NCBI GenBank assembly: GCA_922989275.2
Contig: OV277856.1
Span: 83,409,038-83,473,037, forward strand
Origin: Gari tellinella
Taxonomy: Eukaryota > Mollusca > Bivalvia > Cardiida > Psammobiidae
Length of the DNA stretch: 64,000 nt
Reading direction: 5' to 3'
Part shown: positions 10,977 to 21,967 of the stretch, piece after piece
Layout of the letters: every line of letters starts with the position of its first letter
Numbering within the stretch: the first letter of the stretch is position 1
The notes under the pieces: generated by a model
The model's input: only the letters and a program-made list of their open reading frames with translations
Told to the model about the DNA's origin: nothing
Database searches by the model: none
Made by a program: the position numbers and the translations under genes

Positions 10977-11219
10977 AGTGTAATAGGTCGAAATAACTCC
11001 GGGTCGATTTGACGAGGGGCCGAGTTGACCCGGGATTATTTTGATATTTGGAAAGATTTTCAAACGATAGAAAGATAGTATTTGCTAACTATAGTCTGGT
11101 AGCAGATAAGGGTATTTTAGCTTAACCTTGCTTGGAGTTGTATAGAAAATGTTTTTGTGGGTTTTGGTAGAATAGACCCTCAGCATTTAGGATCCGATGT
11201 ATGACCGCCGGTCATCCTT

Positions 11220-12760
11220 GAGCGTTTCCAGATATTCAAGATGGCGTCCAAGATGGCCGCCAGCATTTATCTGGCTAACTGTTAGGTTTGATTCAATAAG
11301 CTATAACGGAATTTTCAGCAAATTATAGTTCAATTTCATCTTTGATGACATAATTAAAGTTCAAAATAGAAATAAAAATAATCTATAATTCAAAATGGCG
11401 TCCAAAATGGCCGACAAAGACCATTTTTATGTGAAATAAAATGAAAATGACACTTTACAAGGCTACGATTTGCTCCAGTTTTTTCCCGTCGTGGTAATAT
11501 AATTGTTCATAATTAATAAATAAAGCGTGAAAAGATCAAGTTGGCAATTAACTCATTCATAAATGAATTATCAGAGACTTTCACCAGAATACAGTATGCA
11601 TAAAAACATACAGCTTAAGTTTACATTGAGTAAGTCCATGCATAACGATGTAAAATGACTAGCTGTTGGGTTTGATTTAAAATTTCAGCAGATTATAGTT
11701 CACTTTCATAACGTTTGACATTATTTAAGTTCAAAATGGAAGTAATAATAATAATGCTTTATTCAAAATGGCGTCCAAAATGGCCGACAAAGTATTAAGG
11801 TGACGTCCAAGATTGTTGCGGGAAGAAAAATGAAACTGCTGTCAGTTTTGATTAGGTAATTGTCAACTGTAAACAAGATTAAAAGTAGTTCAATACTTCT
11901 TCGATGTTTAAAAAAACAAACAGAGAAAAGTATACTGTTAATTTCAAAATGGCGTCAAAAATGGCCGACAAAATATGCAAAACAGATGCTTGTCTCTTCA
12001 ATTTTATATAATAAGCAAAAAACAGAAAGTACCCACTTTTGTATTCTTAATTATCAGCGTCTCATACATAAACCTATCATTGTGGCTAAATAACTGGCAC
12101 ATTGTATTGAAAATGAAAAGGTCGATAACTCTTTCCGGAAAACAGTATTTTTTATTATAAACGTTCTCTATAGAGGAGATACAATCGTGCTCATATTCAG
12201 CCGCTAGAACATTTGCTTAAAGAAAATAAAATCACATTAGACTTGCATTCATCGCAATATTCACGGCGTTATCAAGACTAGAAAGTCTTCAAATATCAAA
12301 TTACCTCCCTTTGATTTGAAATAAGAATATACCTTGTGTGTTTCATTTTCGTTACATGTGTCGTTTAATATAAATGTTCCACTGGAATACATTGGTAAAC
12401 GTATGAACCCTAAAAATCTCAAACAAAACTTGAGTTGAAGAAGTACTTCAAAAGATATGGAGCCTGAAAATTTACTTAATGTAAAATAAATGTAAAAAGT
12501 GAGTATATAATCTATCCACCAAGCATACCATTCTTTTTAGCCTCTTTTTAAGACAAATGAGTGTTTTTAAGAATTAATTAGAATTATGAAATAACTGCTT
12601 TTGAAAGATTAGTCTTATGTTGATCTATCTAAATCATCGCCTTCTGTAGAAAAAATCAAAATTTGAGGTTAATTCAAGTTTGAGTCACCATTGATGTTTG
12701 TGTTTTGAACATAAATTATATGATTCGTTTTCTAAATGGCAATCAGAATGGCTGCCAAAG
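11220..12760. repeat. ATGGC-word copies in the left arm of U1
   Basis: CAAGATGGCGTCCAAGATGG (11238), CAAAATGGCGTCCAAAATGG (11393 and 11765), CAAAATGGCGTCAAAAATGG (11946) and a weaker copy near 12735. The right arm carries inverted copies near 15531 and 15679. The core AAGATGGC/CAAAATGGCGGC-like word resembles the vertebrate YY1 consensus; any such binding here is inference. Confidence 0.75.
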
Positions 12761-13079
12761 TCAGCGTTTTTGTTTTGTTTGTTTTTCAAGAAGTAATATT
12801 ATGTGAGATGTAATATAAATTGGATACTATTACTGGTTCTGCATGTATTGTGAATTTGAAAATGAGTATGTCGCACACAACAACCTATGTAAAGGAGTTA
12901 ATAAACATATTGGTGTCGATATACAGTATGTTTATGAATTAGCACTTGCATATTGTACTATTATATAAATGAATATTCTTATTAGTAGGGAATAAAATTG
13001 CACACTGTAAATGATAATTAGAAACAAAAGGTCATGTCAGGTTTCTAACATAGCTTGCTATTAAGTTAGTTGTACTTGA

Positions 13080-14625
13080 CATGATACTGCGTTTAGTTCT
13101 CAGCTGCTGTGGATGTCCTAGCAACTCGGGTAGGCTGAATGTGGCTAGAATGTCCTCAAACCTGATTTATATGCTCCTCTGACACGCAGGACCTGGTCAT
13201 CTCTTCCATAGTCTAACCATGGCGATTGTGATCTCTTACTAAGTCTTACTAAGCGCAGAATGGTCCTCCTCGTTATTGAGTTGATGCATGAAGTGGCACA
13301 CCCCACCTGTCCATAACATCCCAAACGTTTAGTTCTCATTACTTGTATCTGTGGGACCTCCTCGTCCTGTTTAACGCCACAGATCCAACTGATCACAGGC
13401 TCAATTTCTGCAAACTGTCTGCAAGTCTTCCACAGACGACATTAATGAATAGCCTCCATATTAAATAAAAAAAATAACAAACAGGTGTTGAACACTATTC
13501 TACGAGTCTCAAAGGATATAATTGTGCTAGGTGTTTCTTTGAAATTTCCTGTCCTGTGATTATGACAAGCTCGAATCCTCTTCTAGCAAACAACATGTTA
13601 CAGAAGCTTTCTAGACATCAAACGTAGCCCCATCGACACCTAACCGAGTAACTGGTCTTCCATAAAAAAGACAATTTTAGTCCTGACGTCAAAGGCATAC
13701 AAAGTCTGCACTGCTTGTAATTGTACAATTAATGTCACATAACTACTGCAATTGAATTTTCTCCAATCTGACAGTCAGCACAGGAACATTCCCTACAGTC
13801 TCGAAGAAGACCAAGCCAATGACCACTCTGAGATCATGAGCCAAGTATTCTTCATGTTAACTCTCTGTCAACACGGTTTGATAACAACCTTCCATCCAGG
13901 TTTTTGGGTTACCCTGTCAGTGAATTTGTGATCACAGAAAATTGTGTACAGAAGCGCCAACGGAACACCTTTGCTAGACTCTTATGACAGAGTCTCATAC
14001 ACTAGTAAAACAGAACATCAATCACTGGTACAGCAGAGGGTTGAGATCAAATACCTAATGCAAACCATACACAAAAACTTCTCGTAATACTGCCCGCTTC
14101 ATGTAAGCGGTTTTCAAACTCTGTTTGACATGCAAATCGCATTCCTCACACCAAAAGCTCATTCTTGGTATTGAATCTAAAGGCTTTCTCCAGATCAACA
14201 AAGGCCACATGCAGAGGTTTGATTTCGACCTTTTACTTGTGCTATAGATGGTACACGGTGAAGAACGAATCAATAGTACCTGTACCATTAACAACTCCAA
14301 ACTACATGCATCAATGTTGATAATCTCACGCGAAGAGGTATCTGTTTAATCGGTTCATCAACTTTACTGTCTGGTCCTTGAGCTTTACCACATGATAAGT
14401 GTCGCTCATGCGAGCTTGTTATTCACTTTTTTATTGTTTGAGGATGTAATTTGTCTCCCTGTCCTCAGATATCACACAATTACTGAAAATCGCATCAGTC
14501 AGTCGTCTTCAAATCTCAAACCCCTTGTACTCCGAAGCTGCTTTAATCATCTCGGCTATCACTCCTGATAGGCCAGCGGCTTTGCAATATATCATCATGT
14601 CAAGAGTTATGCACTTCTTATACAA
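13080..14625 (-). pseudogene. Dead non-LTR retrotransposon (RTE-like LINE) reverse transcriptase
   Basis: Reading the minus strand from 14.62 kb, disjoint frames give, in the right order, KAAGLSGVIAEMIKAASE (pre-RT segment typical of these LINEs), VKLMNRLNRYLFA, FGVVNGTGTIDSFFTVYHL, KPLHVAFVDLEKAF (RT motif A) and, near 13396-13145, ISWICGVKQDEEVPQIQVMR and KRLGCYGQVGCATS (C-terminal region after the RT). Stops and frameshifts separate every block, so no protein can be made. The order of blocks matches RTE-type or related LINE ORF2 proteins, but the clade call is tentative. It lies wholly between the arms of U1, hence inserted after or carried by it. Confidence 0.7.
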
Positions 14626-15357
14626 GATGACCACTTTTGTAGTGACTGAATTTGACAGTAACTGTACCAAAGTTCTGTTTACTTTGGTAATTCAGGAGTA
14701 AAGATATGTATTTTTTTATATTAGAAATTATATGTGTGATATCATTCTTTCTTATTCTAATCTATGGTTAAGCCAAAAGACTGTTCAGTCAAGTGGCTGT
14801 GTAGCCATGTACTCATTCAGCAATATTTCAAAGATATTATGATTCTTTGCAGCAGCAGTACTAGCTTACAAACACACAGAATACATGCTAAAGGGCTTGA
14901 TGAAAAGGAATAATGAACATAGTTTTATACTGAAAGATACTGTACACAGTTATCTGGTTCAAATAGGTGCCACCACATCCTCAGGAGACTTGCATCCCAA
15001 GAAGAATTATTGGTATCCATTCTACCAATTTATTTCCCTGTTCCTAAGAAGCTCACATGTAATTGAACTATTTAACAAGAAAGGTGACATGTGGTGACAA
15101 ATATCTAAGTAATGCAAACACAGAACTTTATTTTTGTACGATAATTTCAGCATTCTTTGTTTAAAAAACAGTGAAATTTATATATTAAAGGTAGGTAATT
15201 GGGTTCTATGAACTAATTGATAATATTTGAGTTTTGACTTGACTAATTACTCTTCTGGTAATCTGAAGTATTTATTGCATTTTACATGAATATGCATGAA
15301 CTAATTTAATGTACACTTAAGCTGTATGGTTTTTATGTATACTCTATTCTGATGACA
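14626..15357. other. U1 interior, no recognised feature
   Basis: AT-rich. The 70-codon frame at 14885-15097 has no motif. Nothing supported. Confidence 0.5.
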
Positions 15358-16222
15358 GTCTCTTACAATTCATTTATGAATGAAATAATCGCCAACTTGA
15401 TCTTGTCATGCTTTATTATTAATTATGAACAATTATATTATCACGACGGGGAAAAAACTGGAGCAAATCGTAGCCTTGTAAAGTAACGCACTTACATTGC
15501 ATTTTATTTTACATAAAAAAGTACTTCGTCGGCCATTTTGGACGCAATTTTGAATTATAGATTATTTTATTTCTATTTTGAACTTTAATTATGTCACAAA
15601 AGATAAAATTGAGCAATAATTTGCTGAAAAATCTGTTAAAGTTTATTGAATCAAACCTAACAGTAAGTCAGATATATGCCGGCGGCCATCTTGGACGCCA
15701 TCTTGAATATCTCAAAATGCTCAAGGATGACCGGCGGTCATACATCGGATCCTTGATGCTGAGGGTCTATTCTACCAAAAACCACAAAAACATTTTCTAT
15801 ACAACTCCAAGCAAGGTTAAACGTGTCCGCGGCCGGACTACTACGATTTGCGAATTTTGAAATAAATCTAACTATTTCTATCTGCATTAAATCTAGTGAA
15901 TGATCTTAACTTAAGTGTCAAACTTCCCGACAAAATTTAACGTTCAGTGAATCAGTCGTCAGACTCAAAGCATTGCAGGAAATTCCTTACCTTCGTCGGC
16001 ATCGAGCTCAACGCACAGGTGAAAGCTGAGGTATCATTGCTTGTGTGTATGTCTGTACGAACGATTCTTCTACATATTAGGCACGCTTTCTTGTTCAAAC
16101 ACTTGTAAATAAAGTAATTTTAAAGTCTAGGCTAATCGGAGTTTGAATTTTGGCGTCTCACTGCCCTCCGACTTGAAGAGTTAAAATTGCGCGGGAACTC
16201 GGACTATACTATTTCGACCCCA
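15358..16222. repeat. Right arm of U1 with possible minus-strand leader
   Basis: Inverted copy of 11150-11580, followed by sequence less similar to the left end. On the minus strand near 16005-15990 an ATG (GATGCCGACGAAG) is followed directly by a donor-like GTAAGG, which could be a short first coding exon of a U1 gene. That part is weak. Confidence 0.6.
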
Positions 16223-16387
16223 ATCGGTTTCGGCACTTAGTGTAAATAGATACTCCTTTTTAGGGTAAAACGGGTGATAAAAGTTTTATATCTGAAGCAG
16301 CCAAACGTATAATTAGTTTTCAAACTGAGGATAAATGTTTTTATATATAAAGCAGCAATATTATTGTTATTCTTTTTTTTTTTTAAA

Positions 16388-16583
16388 CTAAATTATTTTC
16401 ACAGGTACTTGACACATACATCTAGATCTATTTACCCCCCCCCTTTTTTTTTTTTTTTTTTTTTACTAGAAATCTATACTTCTATTATAGATACGTATAA
16501 GAGAAGTATAGTGAAAAAAAAAAAGGGGGGGGGGGTGTTAATAGATCTAGATGTATGTGTCAAATACCTGTGATTATTTTTTA
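16388..16583. mobile_element. Palindrome with C10T22 / A12G10 homopolymer stems
   Basis: TTCACAGGTACTTGACACAT...CTAGATCTATTTA and its inverse ...TAGATCTAGATGTATGTGTC...CCTGTGA flank about 80 bases that begin with C10 plus T22 and end with A12 plus G10. The whole is a long snap-back with a mirror purine/pyrimidine tract. Confidence 0.85.
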
Positions 16584-16989
16584 GTATATATGATTGTTGC
16601 ATTAAATGTGAAAAGGTAGTTTGACAATATTTTATTGGTGTTTTTAAGTATAATTAGGACATCAGAAATTCAGAATGCAGGTTAATAGCCCTTAATAAAA
16701 GTTGGACAATATATGGATTTTGGTTAAATTTAGTAAACTAATTCAATTTTCTACTTCTTTTATTTCTTTTTCCAATACTGTCCACATTCAACTACATTGT
16801 AACTGAATATTGTGACAGGATTGTGTTAAAATTATAAATGCTTTGAAAGGAATTTTATTAAACCCATTGAATTGTCATAGTACTCATATTATGCCAAAAT
16901 TAATCAGAAAGAACATCTTGTAAAATCTAATTAATCGATTTAAAATATAAATATCTTGAAAAAAATATAAGTCCAAGTTTTTCGCATCA
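16584..16989. other. W2 interior, no recognised feature
   Basis: AT-rich filler before the right GCGGA array. Nothing seen. Confidence 0.6.
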
Positions 16990-17317
16990 AAATTTTTCCA
17001 AGTATAAATTCGCCGCATCATGAAATGTTCAGAGTCTGAATTTCCGCAACTGAAAATTTCTAAGTGCCATTTTTCCGCATGTTCTCCGCATATGAGAAGG
17101 TTCTCCGCATCATGAAATTGTCAGAGTCTGAATTTCCGCAACTGAAAAAATTCTAAGTGCCATTTTTCCGCATGTTCTCCGCATATTCTCCGCATATACG
17201 TAGTTTCTCCGCAAAGCGCGGAAATCTTTTTGCGGAGTTTCTGCGGAAAATGAAGATTTCCGCAACTTTTCCGCAACATTTCCGCATTTTCTCCGCATTT
17301 TGAAATACACTGCGGAA
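16990..17317. repeat. GCGGA-word array, right end of W2
   Basis: Inverse counterpart of 4522-4850: TCCGCA words with a local 80-base duplication (CATCATGAAAT...CAGAGTCTGAATTTCCGCAA occurs twice). Confidence 0.85.
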
Positions 17318-17331
17318 ATCTGAGCTAAGGG

Positions 17332-18020
17332 AAATGTGCCATTGGTGACCCTCTATCAGATTTCGTAAAACAATTTTCCTATTTTAAAAAACATGGCCGC
17401 TAGTGGGTGGGGCAGATTTTCCTTATATGGTTATATAGTGAAAACTTTAAAACTCTTCTTGTCTGAAACTGCTGGTCCAATTTGAAAGTAATTTCACACA
17501 AATGACCCATCTGTGACCCTCTACCAGATTTCTTAAAATAATTTTGATATCTAAAAAAATATGGCTGCAAGTGGGTGGGGCACATTTTCCTTATGTAACA
17601 GTTACTGTATAGTAAAAACTTAAAAAATCTTCTTCTGTGAAACTTGTAACTGGTCCAAATTGAAAATAATTTTACACATATGATCCATTTATGACTCTCT
17701 ACCAGATTTCTTACAATCACATTGTTATCTTTAAAATCCTGACCGCCAGTGGGTGGGGCAGATTTTCCTTATATTTCTGTATAGAAAATCTTTAAAAATC
17801 TTTTTCTCTGATTTAAGAATATTTTTACACAAATAATGATTCATGGGTGACCCATTGCCAGTTTTCTTCAAATATTCTTCCTAACTCATAGCCGCCAGAG
17901 GGTGGGGATGAATTTACCAATGATAGCGTATAGTGAAAACTTTACCATTACTGGTTCATTACCGTGACCGTAACCATGGGTACCAGGTGAGCGATTTAGG
18001 GCCGCTTGTGGCTCTCGTTT
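17332..18020 (+). repeat. Family T, right piece with 3' end
   Basis: Four T units (GTGGGTGGGGCA at 17403, 17571 and 17749, then a weaker one) ending with ACCAGGTGAGCGATTTAGGG CCGC...GGCTCTCGTTT. This end is shared with family S, so T and S probably share one 3' end type. Confidence 0.85.
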
Positions 18021-20248
18021 AAATGCATTGGGGGGATATAAAAGGGTCGTTAAAGACAAAACGTCATTGTACACAAGGGGTCGCTAAGACAGTCTCGACT
18101 GTATATAAAATTAAACTTTTACTGTCAGCGCATCAGGTATCTCATAGATTGTGACTGCAGCCTTTGGCTTAAAACGTGTGTTTGGGATTCAACCCTTGCG
18201 TTATGTTTTGGTGTAGATTCTAATCGGATTAGATGAATTTCAAAATAGCGAAGACTGGTCAACGCCCTCGGCGCATACTAAAAGAGATATTGACAATTAA
18301 TTAGCAATTTGGTTCACACCTTATCAACATGTAAAACTTTGACAGACTATCTCCGAGAAAAATCATGAAACAAACAACAGGGTATTTGTATAATTATCAT
18401 TAATAGATTAATTATTACTATTTTAATCACGGAATTATACATGTGTATATAATTCAGTGGCGCAACGGAATCACCCGACTGCTTTCAAAATGTACCGTAC
18501 CGTCACAAATGGGGATTTTCGTCCGCTTTCGGGGCGAAGAAAATAATCGGAAACGTACGGTGATTCTCGCCACAAATTGTTGCCGAAAATAACAAAGGTG
18601 ATCCGAGTATGTGCATTTCCGGCACAAGAAAAAAACAACTTCCTCTAAGCAAAACAAAAATAGAACCAAAAAAAGTCTAAATTTACCGGCGTAACTAAGG
18701 CTGCAGTATAGGTAAAACCTTCTTATTTTCTTACAACTGATTTGATGTTAAATATGATGCTTCCGAGTTTGCACCTTGCAGTATTGATTGATATTAGGAG
18801 CGAGGCCCCTGAAATTTTAAGGACAACTGCAGTTTGTAATTTACCCTTATCCTGCGGTGATGTTGTCTGCTTCGAAATTTTGGTCAACAAAACTAATGTA
18901 ATTTACATTTATACATTGTTTTGGGAGATAACCTAAAAAGACAAGTCTCAAACAATTTGGATAATACGACAAGACGCCGTGTTATGCGGCGTCTGATCTG
19001 GATCTAAACTATTTGCAACAATCAGAAAAGTACGATCAGCAGGTAAAAGGTTAAGACTCGCCCTTTTCGACCATTCAATATTGTTTTCACAACGTAAGTT
19101 CAAACAGAGCAGACCCTGATCTTAGGACTCCTATTTGGACCCAGTCTTACCTGGTCTGCACTGTTAGTCATAGTCATACAGTATGGCAAGTGTACACCTA
19201 CGGTCTACCTTATGCATCACAAGGGCTCAATCAATTAAGCTAATCATGCAATTTACAATTTAAACATGACTTATGATGGAAGTTAATTGATGCATTGACT
19301 TGAATAATTTATAAAATGCATTCTGTTAAATTCAAATAGATTTTGACTTTTTATACATAAACTGGATCTGAGATATAGAATTTTTAAGTGGCCTGCAAAA
19401 TTGACAATGTCCAAAATTCCGCCTTATTGCAATAGTCTAAGTATGAAATTCCGCCTCATTCAGGCAGAATTTTAACTAAGTGCGAAATTCCGCATTATTA
19501 CTTTACAATGTGTTCTCATTTTCCGCCTCGAGATGCTAGTCTAAGTGAGAAATTCCGCCTGGATTTTAAATTCCGCCCGGAATCTTCTCAAAATTCTGCC
19601 TGTAAAACTGACTGACTTGAGGTGGAATTTAGGTTTCTGTCCCAAGTCCGCCCGGAATAGGCAATTTCCGCCCCAATTTTTCGTACGGGCGTGTATTCAT
19701 GGATTACTCCTAATGTGTCAGTTCTCTGACTGTTTAATACAGTGGGAAAATAAGGTTTATTACGTAATTGCTCCCAGCACTGGTAAATAGGCTAATTGAT
19801 TTAGAATAAACGTTGTTGCAACATAGGGTTACTAAGCTGCGGTTCCGTACCTGTAGACACTAGACACAGTGAGTCTACCGTTACGATATTGCAACTACGT
19901 AGGGTCTAAACCATATAGTGGGAATAAAATGCTTAATGCCTACTTTCAGGTATAATTTGGATGATTTTTTTTTAAAATACAAAGTGTTCGGAAATACAAG
20001 CACATGTGTTCGGTGTTACAGACAGTAGTCGGTAATTAAAGCATTTTGGGCTAGTTGCAAAACTGACCTATTCTCCGTCAAATATAGCGTTATGTAGGGG
20101 AGTGTTGCTCGAAAATACTTATTACAGTTGTTCCTTATACCATGTTGCTAACATTGAATACATAATTATGCTTATATTAATGAACATATCGTATAAAATT
20201 GGTTAAGTGGTCGCCGTAATACCCGCACCCGCTCTATATATAATAAAA
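18021..20248. other. Non-coding flank of the VWA gene, few recognised repeats
   Basis: Contains a half copy of family P (18972-19017, GCGGCGTCTGATCTGGATCT) and a TTCCGCC-word cluster (19405-19690). Splice-like ACCTTGCAG at about 18785 precedes an open frame with no recognised domain. I could not identify the exon upstream of 21280. Confidence 0.5.
19405..19690. repeat. TTCCGCC-word cluster
   Basis: AAATTCCGCC and variants (GAAATTCCGCCTCATTC, TTCCGCCCGGAAT, GCAATTTCCGCCCC) about a dozen times, irregular spacing. It looks like one end of another word-rich element whose partner end is not in view. Confidence 0.7.
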
Positions 20249-21251
20249 GGAACATTTCTATACTTTGCGTATCTTATGCACCTGATCACTTGAGTTGTGT
20301 GTGTAAAGGCTATATCCAATTCGACCTTCGATTTAGTTGGATATAGCCTTTCAGGGGTGTAAAAATCTTTCAAAAGCTACTCGCCCTGTAGGACTAGTAG
20401 CTATTGAAATCCACTCGCCCTTCTGCAACTTCTGCTCATCCGTGAATTTTCTTATATAATTCATAATTATGTACTAAAACTTTCACAGTTTTCTTATTTA
20501 TTTATCTAAATTCGAAAATATCAACTTATAGATACATACTGTTTAACTCTTTCAATTCTTGTGGGTCTTGTCATCGTTTCGACATCCCTGCTAACGCCGC
20601 TATTTTACTCCGAATAACGACTGTAAGATAGTTTTGTTAGTTTGTTTACATTTTGACATGCAGCGGGAAAACTAACGGTGCTTCCGGTTTTTTCGGCATG
20701 TAAAATTTTGACTCGTTCAAATTAGGTAAGAACTCGTCGAAGCTTTATATTAAGAAATCTTTGCAGTTTGATGGATGATTGAACAATAAAACACGTTATA
20801 ACACTGTTATTCATACTTTAATTTTATAATTCGAATAAATATTTGAACCACCCCTCGATACTTTCAACACAAATAAACCTTTTTGGGCCGAAACTTTCGT
20901 ACTTTGAATAAAGAAGAAACAAGCAGGTGCCCGTGAATCGGAATGCCTCTAACTTCGTCGTCGATAATAGTGAAATGTACAACATTGTAGAAAATGTGTT
21001 GTTGATGTTGACACACGCGGAGAACTTCAGCCGTTTTAATTTGCATTCTAATTACACTGCGCAAAGTTATTAGTTAGAAAAATAACAAGACCAAAAGATC
21101 CACTCACCCTGAAGGTCGAGTATATATTTGAAAGCACTCGCCCGACTTCAAAACCTACTCGCATTCGCAAGCGGGAGAGTGGAATTTTACACCCACAACT
21201 TGAGTGATCCGGTGCATAAGATATGCAAAGTACAATGTATAGTAATATTCC
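20249..21251. mobile_element. TIR element of about 1.0 kb beside the VWA exon
   Basis: GGAACATTTCTATACTTTGC...ATCTTATGCACCTGATCACT at the left is answered by AGTGATCCGGTGCATAAGAT...GTATAGTAATATTCC at the right, about 45 bp of TIR with small indels. Inside the left end is a perfect 15-bp hairpin (20305-20319 with 20337-20351, AAAGGCTATATCCAA). The right end is 28 bases from the VWA exon acceptor. Target duplication not resolved. Confidence 0.75.
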
Positions 21252-21279
21252 ATTTATATTACTTATCTACTATTTTCAG

Positions 21280-21400
21280 GTGAGGTACATTGCTTATTCC
21301 CTGTAGATGTTGTGCTTGTCTTGGACATTTCTATGAGTTTTACAGAGGAATTTGGTACTCTAGACGACTTGAAGATGGTATTTAATGCGGTTATAGACAG
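21280..21400 (+). CDS. VWA-domain protein, exon A
   Basis: Internal exon preceded by a polypyrimidine acceptor (TACTATTTTCAG) and followed by donor GTGTGT. It carries two bases of a split codon, 39 codons and two bases of the next. Residues FPVDVVLVLDISMSFTEE form the first beta strand of a von Willebrand A fold and contain the DxSxS metal-site (MIDAS) motif as DISMS, followed by the first helix (LDDLKMVFNAVIDR). VWA domains bind protein ligands through a metal ion, usually outside the cell, in collagens, matrilins, integrins and many invertebrate secreted or membrane proteins. The trailing AG plus the first base of 40657 makes an Arg codon and continues the fold exactly, so the next exon is 19 kb away. 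Which VWA protein this is cannot be told from half a domain. Confidence 0.88.
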
Positions 21401-21460
21401 GTGTGTAACAATTCCATGTACCCTGTCATCCCCTGCCAATAGGCAATGGTATACTGTTTT

Positions 21461-21967
21461 TATACCCCCACCACTAGTGGGGGGGCTATATAGGAAACGC
21501 CTTGTCCGTCCGTCCTTCCTTTCATATGTCTGTCGGTCGGTCCGTATGTCGGTCCGTCGCATTTTTCCGGGACATTTGCCTTTTCCTTGAAAACTGTTTA
21601 TGATACAATCTTCAAACTTGGTATACATTATCAATGTTATTTGGGGACACTCATTAACAGGTTTCATAACTCTTGCACCAAATTTGACAGAATTATGCCC
21701 CTTTTTAACTTGATTTTAGGGTTAGGGTTAGGGTAACCCTAACCCTAACCCATGCCATTTTCTTGAAAACTATTCATGATATTCTCTTCAAACTTAGTAC
21801 ACATTATAAGTGTTGTATTGTGAGACTTTTCATGAAGTTTGACAACTCTTGCACAAAATTTGACAGAATTATGCCTCTATATCTAGAAATGTTGTTCTAA
21901 TTTCTTGGAACATGCCATTTTCTTGAAAACCATTCATGATATTGTCTTCAAAGGTGGTACGAGTCAA
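21461..21967 (+). repeat. Family C element, 5' part
   Basis: Begins with a hairpin TATACCCCCACCACTAGTGG...GGGCTATATAGG, then GTCCGTCC-rich leader, then diverged units (CTTGAAAACTGTTTATGATA, TTTGACAGAATTATGCCCC). It resumes at 24434 after W3. Confidence 0.8.
21716..21751. repeat. Head-to-head telomere-like palindrome
   Basis: Three TTAGGG followed with no spacer by three TAACCC, a perfect 36-bp palindrome. TTAGGG is the telomere repeat of bivalves. It lies inside a family C unit. Confidence 0.9.

Larger units (their letters stand above)
10977..16222. mobile_element. Long-TIR element U1 with ATGGC-word arms
   Basis: Bases 11150-11580 and 15358-15820 are long inverted repeats of each other: GAAAATGTTTTTGTGGTTTT-type, GGATCCGATGTATGACCGCC, CTCCAGTTTTTTCCCGTCGT and ATGAATTATCAGAGAC motifs all recur inverted and in the same order. 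Outside them, GGTCGAAATA near 10990 and its reverse complement near 16215 mark approximate outer ends. CAAAATGGCGTCCAAAATGG words recur in both arms. A LINE pseudogene lies between the arms. The exact ends and target duplication were not resolvable by eye. Confidence 0.7.
4508..17331. mobile_element. Large TIR element W2 (12.8 kb) with GCGGA-word ends
   Basis: CCCTTAGCTCAGAT at 4508-4521 is matched exactly in inverse orientation by ATCTGAGCTAAGGG at 17318-17331. Immediately inside each end lies an array of TCCGCA/TGCGGA words (4522-4850 and about 16990-17317). The T unit stops at 4507 and resumes at 17332 in the correct phase, supporting one insertion. I could not define a target duplication (flanks ACATATTA and AAATGTGCC). 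The interior is itself full of later insertions and no transposase was recognised. Confidence 0.75.

Noticed and set aside
15591..15860. 89-codon open frame
   Set aside because: It reads through the right arm of U1; the inverted left arm has no matching frame.
18742..18936. Possible exon upstream of the VWA domain (after ACCTTGCAG)
   Set aside because: The frame has no recognised domain, no good donor was found, and the phase link to 21280 could not be shown.
21716..21751. True chromosome end
   Set aside because: Only six repeats, inverted, inside an intron and a repeat unit.
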